A stretch of DNA of 64,000 bases from Phytophthora colocasiae (taxonomy: Eukaryota > Oomycota > Peronosporomycetes > Peronosporales > Peronosporaceae): assembly GCA_018806915.1 (NCBI GenBank), contig JAGKQI010000091.1, positions 1,116,001-1,180,000 on the forward strand, read 5' to 3'. This document shows positions 17,175 through 29,938 of the stretch, piece by piece (positions within the stretch are counted from its first letter, which is position 1; each line of letters opens with the position of its first letter). A program made the translations under genes and the position numbers. Below the pieces are notes generated by a model. That model was not told where the DNA came from, ran no database searches, and saw nothing but the letters and a program-made list of their open reading frames with translations.

Positions 17175-18427
17175 CCCCCCGGCTCAAAAGGTATGCTTGA
17201 TTTTGTTTGCTTGTTATTTTCATTAATTCTAACGATGTCATGCCAGCGGAAGAAGCGTCGAAGACTGGCAGGAGGCAAAACCTGGTTTTATTAGTGGCTT
17301 TTGTTGTGGCTTTATATTAAACCACTAAAGAAAAAAACAGAGGAGTCCATGGCTCATGCGTTGATCGCACAGTTATCGTCCACCAGAAATTTCAGCGACT
17401 CCTCTGATTGGCCAAGTCGGTAAATAAGGAACAATGGCATCTTACCGATTCGACCACCTCGTCGAGCGGGCTAACGCAAGTAGATCGAAGTTCATCTCGT
17501 CATTGCACCAGTACATATCGATGAGCGCCACATAGATAAACACTGCCAGCCATCGAATATGATACTGGATTCCCGTGGTATGTTGGCGTGATGACTTTTT
17601 CCCCGGCCATAATTGTCACGCTCATGTACTTTCTTTGCGTCTTAGGGGATGAGTATCAGACGAGACATCGAACAGGTAAGAGGATGGTCCACCTCAGTCA
17701 GCGGCATGTTGTGTTCGAACACCCCTCCATCCAGTGATAGATGTTGGCAATATGACTGGGCAGTAGGGAGCAACGAAATTTACTTGAACTCAGTAGTGAG
17801 CCTTTTCTTTAGTTGTTTGGAGATTTCTTGGATAAAGCATGCAAAACTTGACTTCACATATGATTCTTGTGAAAAAATTAATACTGGGTGGCTCCAAAGA
17901 ACAATAATATTTATTTTGAAATAAAATACTAATAATTCTTATAAGACTATTTTTCCAAGCAGGGTCAACGAGCTTTCGATCGCTTCAATCGAGTACAGAA
18001 GCGGTTGTTCCACCAATCGCTTCACAAAAGAGCACCGACAACAATTCCACACAGCAACCCAGCCCCAACTATTAGCCACAGGAAGAGTTGCCGTCAGTTC
18101 AAGTACTTGCTCTTTAAAGGCGATTGATGTTGCTTACTCGTCAATTTATCCGTCTTTCTCCAACTGTGCACGCTTCATCTTTCACGTCAAATTATTTTTT
18201 CTCACTGGGTAGAAACAAGATATTTTAGCTCCAGGAACTCTAAAAGCTACGTAAAAGCTACGTCCACTAGGTATACTAAATGACAATTTTGACGATAACA
18301 TATTTTATAAATTTTCAACTGGAGAAGTTCTTCTCTACCGTCACAGATTCGGAAGAGTTGATCTCTACTTGCTCATTGTCCAATTTTCCACGACCCTCGC
18401 ATTCCGACCCTCACTTTCCAAATTGCC

Positions 18428-18769
18428 ATGTCGCCCAACAACAACAAAAGCCAAATCGCGCGAAACCTGCTGAAGTTTCACTTTCGTAAGGTGAAGAAGA
18501 CCGACAGTAATGGAAAAACAAAACCGTCGATGAATGCAAGTTGTGTCATGAGGAGTACTGCGTTACGGATCGTTTGCGAGGACGCTTTCAGAAGCAATAA
18601 CGCCGCTAAGCATCTGGCGACAAACCACGAGATTTATATAATAAATCCCAGCACAGGCGTGTTTTATGGCGGTAAAGCAGTAAGCGAGGGGTATTGCTAC
18701 ACCACCTCCAAGCTGGAGGATTTCCAACGTCCGGAACTTCTACCGTACTGCGTCCTCGTGGAAGTCTAA
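18428..18769 (+). pseudogene. BED gene, B unit 5, double compensating shift
   Basis: An A is lost in CAAAAACC and two Gs in GGGGAC. The frame is open for 113 codons, but the stretch between them is read out of register, so both zinc cysteines are lost and only the histidine half is normal. Confidence 0.6.
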
Positions 18770-20033
18770 CCCCCCCCCCCCCCCGGCTCAAAAGGTATGC
18801 TTGTTTTTGTTTTTGTTTTTTTTTCTTTTATGCTAACGATGTCATGCCAGCGGAAGAAGCGTCGAAGACTGGCAGGAGGCAAAAACCTGGTTTTATTAGT
18901 GGCTTTTGTTGTGGCTTTATATTAAACCACTAAAGAAAAAACAGAGGAGTCCATGGCTCATGCGTTGATCGCACAGTTATCGTCCACCAGAAATTTCAGC
19001 GACTCCTCTGATTGGCCAAGTCGGTAAATAAGGAACAATGGCATCTTACCGATTCGACCACCTCGTCGAGCGGGCTAACGCAAGTAGATCGAAGTTCATC
19101 TCGTCATTGCACCAGTACATATCGATGAGCGCCACATAGATAAACACTGCCAGCCATCGAATATGATACTGGATTCCCGTGGTATGTTGGCGTGATGACT
19201 TTTCCCCGGCCATAATTGTCACGCTCATGTACTTTCTTTGCGTCTTAGGGGATGAGTATCAGACGAGACATCGAACAGGTAAGAGGATGGTCCACCTCAG
19301 TCAGCGGCATGTTGTGTTCGAACACCCCTCCATCCAGTGATAGATGTTGGCAATATGACTGGGCAGTAGGGAGCAACGAAATTTACTTGAACTCAGTAGT
19401 GAGCCTTTTCTTTAGTTGTTTGGAGATTTCTTGGATAAAGCATGCAAAACTTGACTTCACATATGATTCTTGTGAAAAAATTAATACTGGGTGGCTCCAA
19501 AGAACAATAATATTTATTTTGAAATAAAATACTAATAATTCTTATAAGACTATTTTTCCAAGCAGGGTCAACGAGCTTTCGATCGCTTCAATCGAGTACA
19601 GAAGCGGTTGTTCCACCAATCGCTTCACAAAAAGAGCACCGACAACAATTCCACACAGCAACCCAGCCCCAACTATTAGCCACAGGAAGAGTTGCCGTCA
19701 GTTCAAGTACTTGCTCTTTAAAAGGTGATTGATGTTGCTTACTCGTCAATTTATCCGTCTTTCTCCAACTGTGCACGCTTCATCTTTCACGTCAAATTAT
19801 TTTTTCTCACTGGGTAGAAACAAGATATTTTAGCTCCAGGAACTCTAAAAGCTACGTAAAAGCTACGTCCACTAGGTATACTAAATGACAATTTTGACGA
19901 TAACATATTTTTATAAATTTTCAACTGGAGAAGTTCTTCTCTACCGTCACAGATTCGGAAGAGTTGATCTCTACTTGCTCATTGTCCAATTTTCCACGAC
20001 CCTCGCATTCCGACCCTCACTTTCCAAATTGCC

Positions 20034-20522
20034 ATGTCGCCCAACAACAACAAAAGCCAAATCGCGCGAAACCTGCTGAAGTTTCACTTTCGTAAGGTGA
20101 AGAAGACCGACAGTAATGGAAAAACAAAAACCGTCGATGAATGCAAGTTGTGTCATGAGGAGTACTGCGTTACGGATCGTTTGCGAGGGGACGCTTTCAG
20201 AAGCAATAACGCCGCTAAGCATCTGGCGACAAACCACGAGATTTATATAATAAATCCCAGCACAGGCGTGTTTTATGGCGGTCAAGCAGTAAGCGAGGGG
20301 ATTGCTACACCACCCTCAAGCTGGAGGATTTCCAACGTCCGGAACTTCTACCGTACTGCGTCCTCGTGGACGTCTAACCCCCCGGCTCAAAGGTATGCTT
20401 GTTTTTGTTTTTGTTTTTTTTCTTTTATGCTAACGATGTCATGCCAGCGGAAGAAGCGTCGAAGACTGGCAGGAGGCAAAAACCTGGTTTTATTAGTGGC
20501 TTTTGTTGTGGCTTTATATTAA
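20034..20522 (+). CDS. BED zinc-finger protein, B unit 6, altered C-terminus
   Basis: BED finger (C37, C40, H63, H68) intact. One G fewer in GAGGGGGATT shifts the frame after ..QAVSEG, and the reading then passes the usual stop, the shortened C-tract and the unspliced intron-like segment to end ..RKKRRRLAGGKNLVLLVAF... It totals 162 codons with a basic plus hydrophobic tail. If the intron is spliced, the tail is still reached only in the matching phase. May be real or a homopolymer artefact. Confidence 0.5.
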   Translation: MSPNNNKSQIARNLLKFHFRKVKKTDSNGKTKTVDECKLCHEEYCVTDRLRGDAFRSNNAAKHLATNHEIYIINPSTGVFYGGQAVSEGIATPPSSWRISNVRNFYRTASSWTSNPPAQRYACFCFCFFSFMLTMSCQRKKRRRLAGGKNLVLLVAFVVALY

Positions 20523-21606
20523 ACCACTAAAGAAAAAAACAGAGGAGTCCATGGCTCATGCGTTGATCGCACAGTTATCGTCCACCAGAAATTTCAGCGA
20601 CTCCTCTGATTGGCCAAGTCGGTAAATAAGGAACAATGGCATCTTACCGATTCGACCACCTCGTCGAGCGGGCTAACGCAAGTAGATCGAAGTTCATCTC
20701 GTCATTGCACCAGTACATATCGATGAGCGCCACATAGATAAACACTGCCAGCCATCGAATATGATACTGGATTCCCGTGGTATGTTGGCGTGATGACTTT
20801 TTCCCCGGCCATAATTGTCACGCTCATGTACTTTCTTTGCGTCTTAGGGGGATGAGTATCAGACGAGACATCGAACAGGTAAGAGGATGGTCCACCTCAG
20901 TCAGCGGCATGTTGTGTTCGAACACCCTCCATCCAGTGATAGATGTTGGCAATATGACTGGGCAGTAGGGAGCAACGAAATTTACTTGAACTCAGTAGTG
21001 AGCCTTTTCTTTAGTTGTTTGGAGATTTCTTGGATAAAGCATGCAAAACTTGACTTCACATATGATTCTTGTGAAAAATTAATACTGGGTGGCTCCAAGA
21101 ACAATAATATTTATTTTGAAATAAAATACTAATAATTCTTATAAGACTATTTTTTCCAAGCAGGGTCAACGAGCTTTCGATCGCTTCAATCGAGTACAGA
21201 AGCGGTTGTTCCACCAATCGCTTCACAAAAGAGCACCGACAACAATTCCACACAGCAACCCAGCCCCAACTATTAGCCACAGGAAGAGTTGCCGTCAGTT
21301 CAAGTACTTGCTCTTTAAAAGGCGATTGATGTTGCTTACTCGTCAATTTATCCGTCTTTCTCCAACTGTGCACGCTTCATCTTTCACGTCAAATTATTTT
21401 TTCTCACTGGGTAGAAACAAGATATTTTAGCTCAGGAACTCTAAAAGCTACGTAAAGCTACGTCCACTAGGTATACTAAATGACAATTTTGACGATAACA
21501 TATTTTTATAAATTTGCAAAAGGAGAAGTTCTTCTTTACCGACACATCTCTACTTGCTCATTGTCCAACTTTCCACGACCCTCACATTCCAACTTTCCAA
21601 CTTTCC

Positions 21607-21943
21607 ATGTCGCCCAGCAAAATCAACATCGCGCGAAACCTGCTCAAGTTTCACTTTCGTAAGGTGAACAAGACCGACAGTAATGGAAAAACAAAACCGT
21701 CGATGAATGCAAGTTGTGTCATGAGGAGTACTGCGTTACGGATCGTTTGCGAGGGACGCTTTCAGAAGCAATAACGCCGCTAAGCATCTGGCGACAAACC
21801 ACGAGATTTATATAATAAATCCCAGCACAGGCGTGTTTTATGGCGGTCAAGCAGTAAGCGAGGGGGATTGCTACACCACCTCCAAGCTGGAGGATTTCCA
21901 ACGTCCGGAACTTCTACCGTACGGCGTCCTCGTGGAAGTCTAA
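21607..21943 (+). pseudogene. BED gene, B unit 7, divergent head variant, frameshifted
   Basis: Starts MSPSKINIARNLLKF instead of MSPNNNKSQIARNLLKF, with KVNKT for KVKKT, and a different upstream region (TTTGCAAAAGG and a 16-base shorter leader). It becomes the ordinary sequence at SNGK. Shifts at the A-run and G-run break the finger. Confidence 0.65.
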
Positions 21944-23194
21944 CCCCCCGGCTCAAAAGGAATGCTTGTTTTTGTTTTTGTTTTTTCTTTTATGCTAACG
22001 ATGTCATGCCAGCGGAAGAAGCGTCGAAGACTGGCAGGAGGCAAAAACCTGGTTTTATTAGTGGCTTTTGTTGTGGCTTTATATTAAACCACTAAAGAAA
22101 AAACAGAGGAGTCCATGGCTCATGCGTTGATCGCACAGTTATCGTCCACCAGAAATTTCAGCGACTCCTCTGATTGGCCAAGTCGGTAAATAAGGAACAA
22201 TGGCATCTTACCGATTCGACCACCTCGTCGAGCGGGCTAACGCAAGTAGATCGAAGTTCATCTCGTCATTGCACCAGTACATATCGATGAGCGCCACATA
22301 GATAAACACTGCCAGCCATCGAATATGATACTGGATTCCCGTGGTATGTTGGCGTGATGACTTTTTCCCCGGCCATAATTGTCACGCTCATGTACTTTCT
22401 TTTGCGTCTTAGGGGATGAGTATCAGACGAGACATCGAACAGGTAAGAGGATGGTCCACCTCAGTCAGCGGCATGTTGTGTTCGAACACCCCTCCATCCA
22501 GTGATAGATGTTGGCAATATGACTGGGCAGTAGGGAGCAACGAAATTTACTTGAACTCAGTAGTGAGCCTTTTCTTTATTTGTTTGGAGATTTCTTGGAT
22601 AAAGCATGCAAAACTTGACTTCACATATGATTCTTGTGAAAAATTAATACTGGGTGGCTCCAAAGAACAATAATATTTATTTTGAAATAAAATACTAATA
22701 ATTCTTATAAGACTATTTTTCCAAGCAGGGTCAACGAGCTTTCGATCGCTTCAATCGAGTACAGAAGCGGTTGTTCCACCAATCGCTTCACAAAAGAGCA
22801 CCGACAACAATTCCACACAGCAACCCAGCCCCAACTATTAGCCACAGGAAGAGTTGCCGTCAGTTCAAGTACTTGCTCTTTAAAAGGCGATTGATGTTGC
22901 TTACTCGTCAATTTATCCGTCTTTCTCCAACTGTGCACGCTTCATCTTTCACGTCAAATTATTTTTCTCACTGGGTAGAAACAAGATATTTTAGCTCCAG
23001 GAACTCTAAAAGCTACGTAAAAGCTACGTCCACTAGGTATACTAAATGACAATTTTGACGATAACATATTTTTATAAATTTTCAACTGGAGAAGTTCTTC
23101 TCTACCGTCACAGATTCGGAAGAGTTGATCTCTACTTGCTCATTGTCCAATTTTCCACGACCCTCGCATTCCGACCCTCACTTTCCAAATTGCC

Positions 23195-23539
23195 ATGTCG
23201 CCCAACAACAACAAAAGCCAAATCGCGCGAAACCTGCTGAAGTTTCACTTTCGTAAGGTGAAGAAGACCGACAGTAATGGAAAAACAAAAACCGTCGATG
23301 AATGCAAGTTGTGTCATGAGGAGTACTGCGTTACGGATTGTTTGCGAGGGACGCTTTCCAGAAGCAATAACGCCGCTAAGCATCTGGCGACAAACCACGA
23401 GATTTATATAATAAATCCCAGCACAGGCGTGTTTTATGGCGGTCAAGCAGTAAGCGAGGGGGATTGCTACACCACCTCCAAGCTGGAGGATTTCCAACGT
23501 CCGGAACTTCTACCGTACTGCGTCCTCGTGGAAGTCTAA
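23195..23539 (+). CDS. BED zinc-finger protein, B unit 8, intact
   Basis: 114 residues. One G is lost and one C gained nearby, so DAF at 53-55 reads TLS, with all four zinc ligands kept. Arg49 is Cys (CGT to TGT). Confidence 0.65.
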   Translation: MSPNNNKSQIARNLLKFHFRKVKKTDSNGKTKTVDECKLCHEEYCVTDCLRGTLSRSNNAAKHLATNHEIYIINPSTGVFYGGQAVSEGDCYTTSKLEDFQRPELLPYCVLVEV

Positions 23540-24789
23540 CCCCCCGGCTCAAAGGTATGCTTGTTTTTGTTTTTGTTTTTTTCTTTTATGCTAACGATGT
23601 CATGCCAGCGGAAGAAGCGTCGAAGACTGGCAGGAGGCAAAACCTGGTTTTATTAGTGGCTTTTGTTGTGGCTTTATATTAAACCACTAAAGAAAAAAAC
23701 AGAGGAGTCCATGGCTCATGCGTTGATCGCACAGTTATCGTCCACCAGAAATTTCAGCGACTCCTCTGATTGGCCAAGTCGGTAAATAAGGAACAATGGC
23801 ATCTTACCGATTCGACCACCTCGTCGAGCGGGCTAACGCAAGTAGATCGAAGTTCATCTCGTCATTGCACCAGTACATATCGATGAGCGCCACATAGATA
23901 AACACTGCCAGCCATCGAATATGATACTGGATTCCCGTGGTATGTTGGCGTGATGACTTTTTCCCCGGCCATAATTGTCACGCTCATGTACTTTCTTTGC
24001 GTCTTAGGGGATGAGTATCAGACGAGACATCGAACAGGTAAGAGGATGGTCCACCTCAGTCAGCGGCATGTTGTGTTCGAACACCCCTCCATCCAGTGAT
24101 AGATGTTGGCAATATGACTGGGCAGTAGGGAGCAACGAAATTTACTTGAACTCAGTAGTGAGCCTTTTCTTTAGTTGTTTGGAGATTTCTTGGATAAAGC
24201 ATGCAAAACTTGACTTCACATATGATTCTTGTGAAAAATTAATACTGGGTGGCTCCAAAGAACAATAATATTTATTTTGAAATAAAATACTAATAATTCT
24301 TATAAGACTATTTTTCCAAGCAGGGTCAACGAGCTTTCGATCGCTTCAATCGAGTACAGAAGCGGTTGTTCCACCAATCGCTTCACAAAAGAGCACCGAC
24401 AACAATTCCACACAGCAACCCAGCCCCAACTATTAGCCACAGGAAGAGTTGCCGTCAGTTCAAGTACTTGCTCTTTAAAAGGCGATTGATGTTGCTTACT
24501 CGTCAATTTATCCGTCTTTCTCCAACTGTGCACGCTTCATCTTTCACGTCAAATTATCTTTCTCACTGGGTAGAAACAAGATATTTTAGCTCCAGGAACT
24601 CTAAAAGCTACGTAAAAGCTACGTCCACTAGGTATACTAAATGACAATTTTGACGATAACATATTTTTATAAATTTTCAACTGGAGAAGTTCTTCTCTAC
24701 CGTCACAGATTCGGAAGAGTTGATCTCTACTTGCTCATTGTCCAATTTTCCACGACCCTCGCATTCCGACCCTCACTTTCCAAATTGCC

Positions 24790-25134
24790 ATGTCGCCCAA
24801 CAACAACAAAAGCCAAATCGCGCGAAACCTGCTGAAGTTTCACTTTCGTAAGGTGAAGAAGACCGACAGTAATGGAAAAACAAAAACCGTCGATGAATGC
24901 AAGTTGTGTCATGAGGAGTACTGCGTTACGGATTGTTTGCGAGGGGACGCTTTCAGAAGCAATAACGCCGCTAAGCATCTGGCGACAAACCACGAGATTT
25001 ATATAATAAATCCCAGCACAGGCGTGTTTTATGGCGGTCAAGCAGTAAGCGAGGGGGATTGCTACACCACCTCCAAGCTGGAGGATTTCCAACGTCCGGA
25101 ACTTCTACCGTACTGCGTCCTCGTGGAAGTCTAA
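24790..25134 (+). CDS. BED zinc-finger protein, B unit 9, intact
   Basis: 114 residues, as unit 1 but with Arg49 to Cys and a Val near the C-terminus. All zinc ligands present. Confidence 0.75.
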   Translation: MSPNNNKSQIARNLLKFHFRKVKKTDSNGKTKTVDECKLCHEEYCVTDCLRGDAFRSNNAAKHLATNHEIYIINPSTGVFYGGQAVSEGDCYTTSKLEDFQRPELLPYCVLVEV

Positions 25135-26397
25135 CCCCCCCCCCCCCCCGGCTCAAAAGGTATGCTTGTTTTTGTTTTTGTTTTTTTTCTTTTATGCTAA
25201 CGATGTCATGCCAGCGGAAGAAGCGTCGAAGACTGGCAGGAGGCAAAAACCTGGTTTTATTAGTGGCTTTTGTTGTGGCTTTATATTAAACCACTAAAGA
25301 AAAAACAGAGGAGTCCATGGCTCATGCGTTGATCGCACAGTTATCGTCCACCAGAAATTTCAGCGACTCCTCTGATTGGCCAAGTCGGTAAATAAGGAAC
25401 AATGGCATCTTACCGATTCGACCACCTCGTCGAGCGGGCTAACGCAAGTAGATCGAAGTTCATCTCGTCATTGCACCAGTACATATCGATGAGCGCCACA
25501 TAGATAAACACTGCCAGCCATCGAATATGATACTGGATTCCCGTGGTATGTTGGCGTGATGACTTTTCCCCGGCCATAATTGTCACGCTCATGTACTTTC
25601 TTTGCGTCTTAGGGGATGAGTATCAGACGAGACATCGAACAGGTAAGAGGATGGTCCACCTCAGTCAGCGGCATGTTGTGTTCGAACACCCCTCCATCCA
25701 GTGATAGATGTTGGCAATATGACTGGGCAGTAGGGAGCAACGAAATTTACTTGAACTCAGTAGTGAACCTTTTCTTTAGTTGTTTGGAGATTTCTTGGAT
25801 AAAGCATGCAAAACTTGACTTCACATATGATTCTTGTGAAAAAATTAATACTGGGTGGCTCGAAAGAACAATAATATTTATTTTGAAATAAAATACTAAT
25901 AATTCTTATAAGACTATTTTTCCAAGCAGGGTCAACGAGCTTTCGATCGCTTCAATCGAGTACAGAAGCGGTTGTTCCACCAATCGCTTCACAAAAAGAG
26001 CACCGACAACAATTCCACACAGCAACCCAGCCCCAACTATTAGCCACAGGAAGAGTTGCCGTCAGTTCAAGTACTTGCTCTTTAAAAGGCGATTGATGTT
26101 GCTTACTCATCAATTTATCCGTCTTTCTCCAACTGTGCACGCTTCATCTTTCACGTCAAATTATTTTTTCTCACTGGGTAGAAACAAGATATTTTAGCTC
26201 CAGGAACTCTAAAAGCTACGTAAAAGCTACGTCCACTAGGTATACTAAATGACAATTTTGACGATAACATATTTTTATAAATTTTCAACTGGAGAAGTTC
26301 TTCTCTACCGTCACAGATTCGGAAGAGTTGATCTCTACTTGCTCATTGTCCAATTTTCCACGACCCTCGCATTCCGACCCTCACTTTCCAAATTGCC

Positions 26398-26739
26398 ATG
26401 TCGCCCAACAACAACAAAAGCCAAATCGCGCGAAACCTGCTGAAGTTTCACTTTCGTAAGGTGAAGAAGACCGACAGTAATGGAAAAACAAAACCGTCGA
26501 TGAATGCAAGTTGTGTCATGAGGAGTACTGCGTTACGGATCGTTTGCGAGGACGCTTTCAGAAGCAATAACGCCGCTAAGCATCTGGCGACAAACCACGA
26601 GATTTATATAATAAATCCCAGCACAGGCGTGTTTTATGGCGGTCAAGCAGTAAGCGAGGGGGATTGCTACACCACCTCCAAGCTGGAGGATTTCCAACGT
26701 CCGGAACTTCTACCGTACTGCATCCTCGTGGAAGTCTAA
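26398..26739 (+). pseudogene. BED gene, B unit 10, double compensating shift
   Basis: Same pair of shifts as unit 5; 113 codons open, but the cysteine half of the finger is out of register. Confidence 0.6.
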
Positions 26740-27996
26740 CCCCCCCCGGCTCAAAAGGTATGCTTGTTTTTGTTTTTGTTTTTTTTTTCTTTTATGCTAA
26801 CGATGTCATGCCAGCGGAAGAAGCGTCGAAGACTGGCAGGAGGCAAAAACCTGGTTTTATTAGTGGCTTTTGTTGTGGCTTTATATTAAACCACTAAAGA
26901 AAAAACAGAGGAGTCCATGGCTCATGCGTTGATCGCACAGTTATCGTCCACCAGAAATTTCAGCGACTCCTCTGATTGGCCAAGTCGGTAAATAAGGAAC
27001 AATGGCATCTTACCGATTCGACCACCTCGTCGAGCGGGCTAACGCAAGTAGATCGAAGTTCATCTCGTCATTGCACCAGTACATATCGATGAGCGCCACA
27101 TAGATAAACACTGCCAGCCATCGAATATGATACTGGATTCCCGTGGTATGTTGGCGTGATGACTTTTTCCCCGGCCATAATTGTCACGCTCATGTACTTT
27201 CTTTGCGTCTTAGGGGGATGAGTATCAGACGAGACATCGAACAGGTAAGAGGATGGTCCACCTCAGTCAGCGGCATGTTGTGTTCGAACACCCCTCCATC
27301 CAGTGATAGATGTTGGCAATATGACTGGGCAGTAGGGAGCAACGAAATTTACTTGAACTCAGTAGTGAGCCTTTTCTTTAGTTGTTTGGAGATTTCTTGG
27401 ATAAAGCATGCAAAACTTGACTTCACATATGATTCTTGTGAAAAATTAATACTGGTTGTATCCAAAGAAAAATAATATTTATTTTGAAATAAAATACTAA
27501 TAATTCTTATAATATTATTTTTTCAAGCAGGGTCAAAGAGCTTTCGATCGCTTCAATCGAGTACAGAAGCGGTTGTTCCACCAATCGCTTCACAAAAGAG
27601 CACCGACAACAATTCCACACAGCAACCCAGCCCCAACTATTAGCCACAGGAAGAGTTGCCGTCAGTTCAAGTACTTGCTCTTTAAAGGCGATTGATGTTG
27701 CTTACTCGTCAATTTATCCGTCTTTCTCCAACTGTGCACGCTTCATCTTTCACGTCAAATTATTTTTTCTCACTGGGTAGAAACAAGATATTTTAGCTCC
27801 AGGAACTCTAAAAGCTACGTAAAAGCTACGTCCACTAGGTATACTAAATGACAATTTTGACGATAACATATTTTTATAAATTTTCAACTTGAGAAGTTCT
27901 TCTCTACCGTCACAGATTCGGAAGAGTTGATCTCTACTTGCTCATTGTCCAATTTTCCACGACCCTCGCATTCCGACCCTCACTTTCCAAATTGCC

Positions 27997-28339
27997 ATGT
28001 CGCCCAACAACAACAAAAGCCAAATCGCGCGAAACCTGCTGAAGTTTCACTTTCGTAAGGTGAAGAAGACCGACAGTAATGGAAAAACAAAAACCGTCGA
28101 TGAATGCAAGTTGTGTCATGAGGAGTACTGCGTTACGGATCGTTTGCGAGGGACGCTTTCAGAAGCAATAACGCCGCTAAGCATCTGGCGACAAACCACG
28201 AGATTTATATAATAAATCCCAGCACAGGCGTGTTTTATGGCGGTCAAGCAGTAAGCGAGGGGATTGCTACACCACCTCCAAGCTGGAGGATTTCCAACGT
28301 CCGGAACTTCTACCGTACTGCATCCTCGTGGAAGTCTAA
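27997..28339 (+). pseudogene. BED gene, B unit 11, frameshifted
   Basis: One-G loss before the histidine pair; 71 codons remain. C-tract only 4. Confidence 0.7.
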
Positions 28340-29593
28340 CCCCGGCTCAAAAGGTATGCTTGTTTTTGTTTTTTTGTTTTTTTCTTTTATGCTAACGATG
28401 TCATGCCAGCGGAAGAAGCGTCGAAGACTGGCAGGAGGCAAAAACCTGGTTTTATTAGTGGCTTTTGTTGTGGCTTTATATTAAACCACTAAAGAAAAAA
28501 CAGAGGAGTCCATGGCTCATGCGTTGATCGCACAGTTATCGTCCACCAGAAATTTCAGCGACTCCTCTGATTGGCCAAGTCGGTAAATAAGGAACAATGG
28601 CATCTTACCGATTCGACCACCTCGTCGAGCGGGCTAACGCAAGTAGATCGAAGTTCATCTCGTCATTGCACCAGTACATATCGATGAGCGCCACATAGAT
28701 AAACACTGCCAGCCATCGAATATGATACTGGATTCCCGTGGTATGTTGGCGTGATGACTTTTTCCCCGGCCATAATTGTCACGCTCATGTACTTTCTTTG
28801 CGTCTTAGGGGATAAGTATCAGACGAGACATCGAACAGGTAAGAGGATGGTCCACCTCAGTCAGCGGCATGTTGTGTTCGAACACCCCTCCATCCAGTGA
28901 TAGATGTTGGCAATATGACTGGGCAGTAGGGAGCAACGAAATTTACTTGAACTCAGTAGTGAGCCTTTTCTTTAGTTGTTTGGAGATTTCTTGGATAAAG
29001 CATGCAAAACTTGACTTCACATATGATTCTTGTGAAAAAATTAATACTGGGTGGCTCCAAAGAACAATAATATTTATTTTGAAATAAAATACTAATAATT
29101 CTTATAAGACTATTTTTCCAAGCAGGGTCAACGAGCTTTCGATCGCTTCAATCGAGTACAGAAGCGGTTGTTCCACCAATCGCTTCACAAAAAGAGCACC
29201 GACAACAATTCCACACAGCAACCCAGCCCCAACTATTAGCCACAGGAAGAGTTGCCGTCAGTTCAAGTACTTGCTCTTTAAAAGGCGATTGATGTTGCTT
29301 ACTCGTCAATTTATCCGTCTTTCTCCAACTGTGCACGCTTCATCTTTCACGTCAAATTATTTTTTCTCACTGGGTAGAAACAAGATATTTTAGCTCCAGG
29401 AACTCTAAAAGCTACGTAAAAGCTACGTCCACTAGGTATACTAAATGACAATTTTGACGATAACATATTTTTATAAATTTTCAACTGGAGAAGTTCTTCT
29501 CTACCGTCACAGATTCGGAAGAGTTGATCTCTACTTGCTCATTGTCCAATTTTCCACGACCCTCGCATTCCGACCCTCACTTTCCAAATTGCC

Positions 29594-29938
29594 ATGTCGC
29601 CCAACAACAACAAAAGCCAAATCGCGCGAAACCTGCTGAAGTTTCACTTTCGTAAGGTGAAGAAGACCGACAGTAATGGAAAAACAAAAACCGTCGATGA
29701 ATGCAAGTTGTGTCATGAGGAGTACTGCGTTACGGATTGTTTGCGAGGGGACGCTTTCAGAAGCAATAACGCCGCTAAGCATCTGGCGACAAACCACGAG
29801 ATTTATATAATAAATCCCAGCACAGGCGTGTTTTATGGCGGTCAAGCAGTAAGCGAGGGGGATTGCTACACCACCTCCAAGCTGGAGGATTTCCAACGTC
29901 CGGAACTTCTACCGTACTGCGTCCTCGTGGAAGTCTAA
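29594..29938 (+). CDS. BED zinc-finger protein, B unit 12, intact
   Basis: 114 residues, all zinc ligands present, Arg49 to Cys as in unit 9. The following T-tract of the intron-like segment is unusually long and uninterrupted. Confidence 0.75.
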   Translation: MSPNNNKSQIARNLLKFHFRKVKKTDSNGKTKTVDECKLCHEEYCVTDCLRGDAFRSNNAAKHLATNHEIYIINPSTGVFYGGQAVSEGDCYTTSKLEDFQRPELLPYCVLVEV

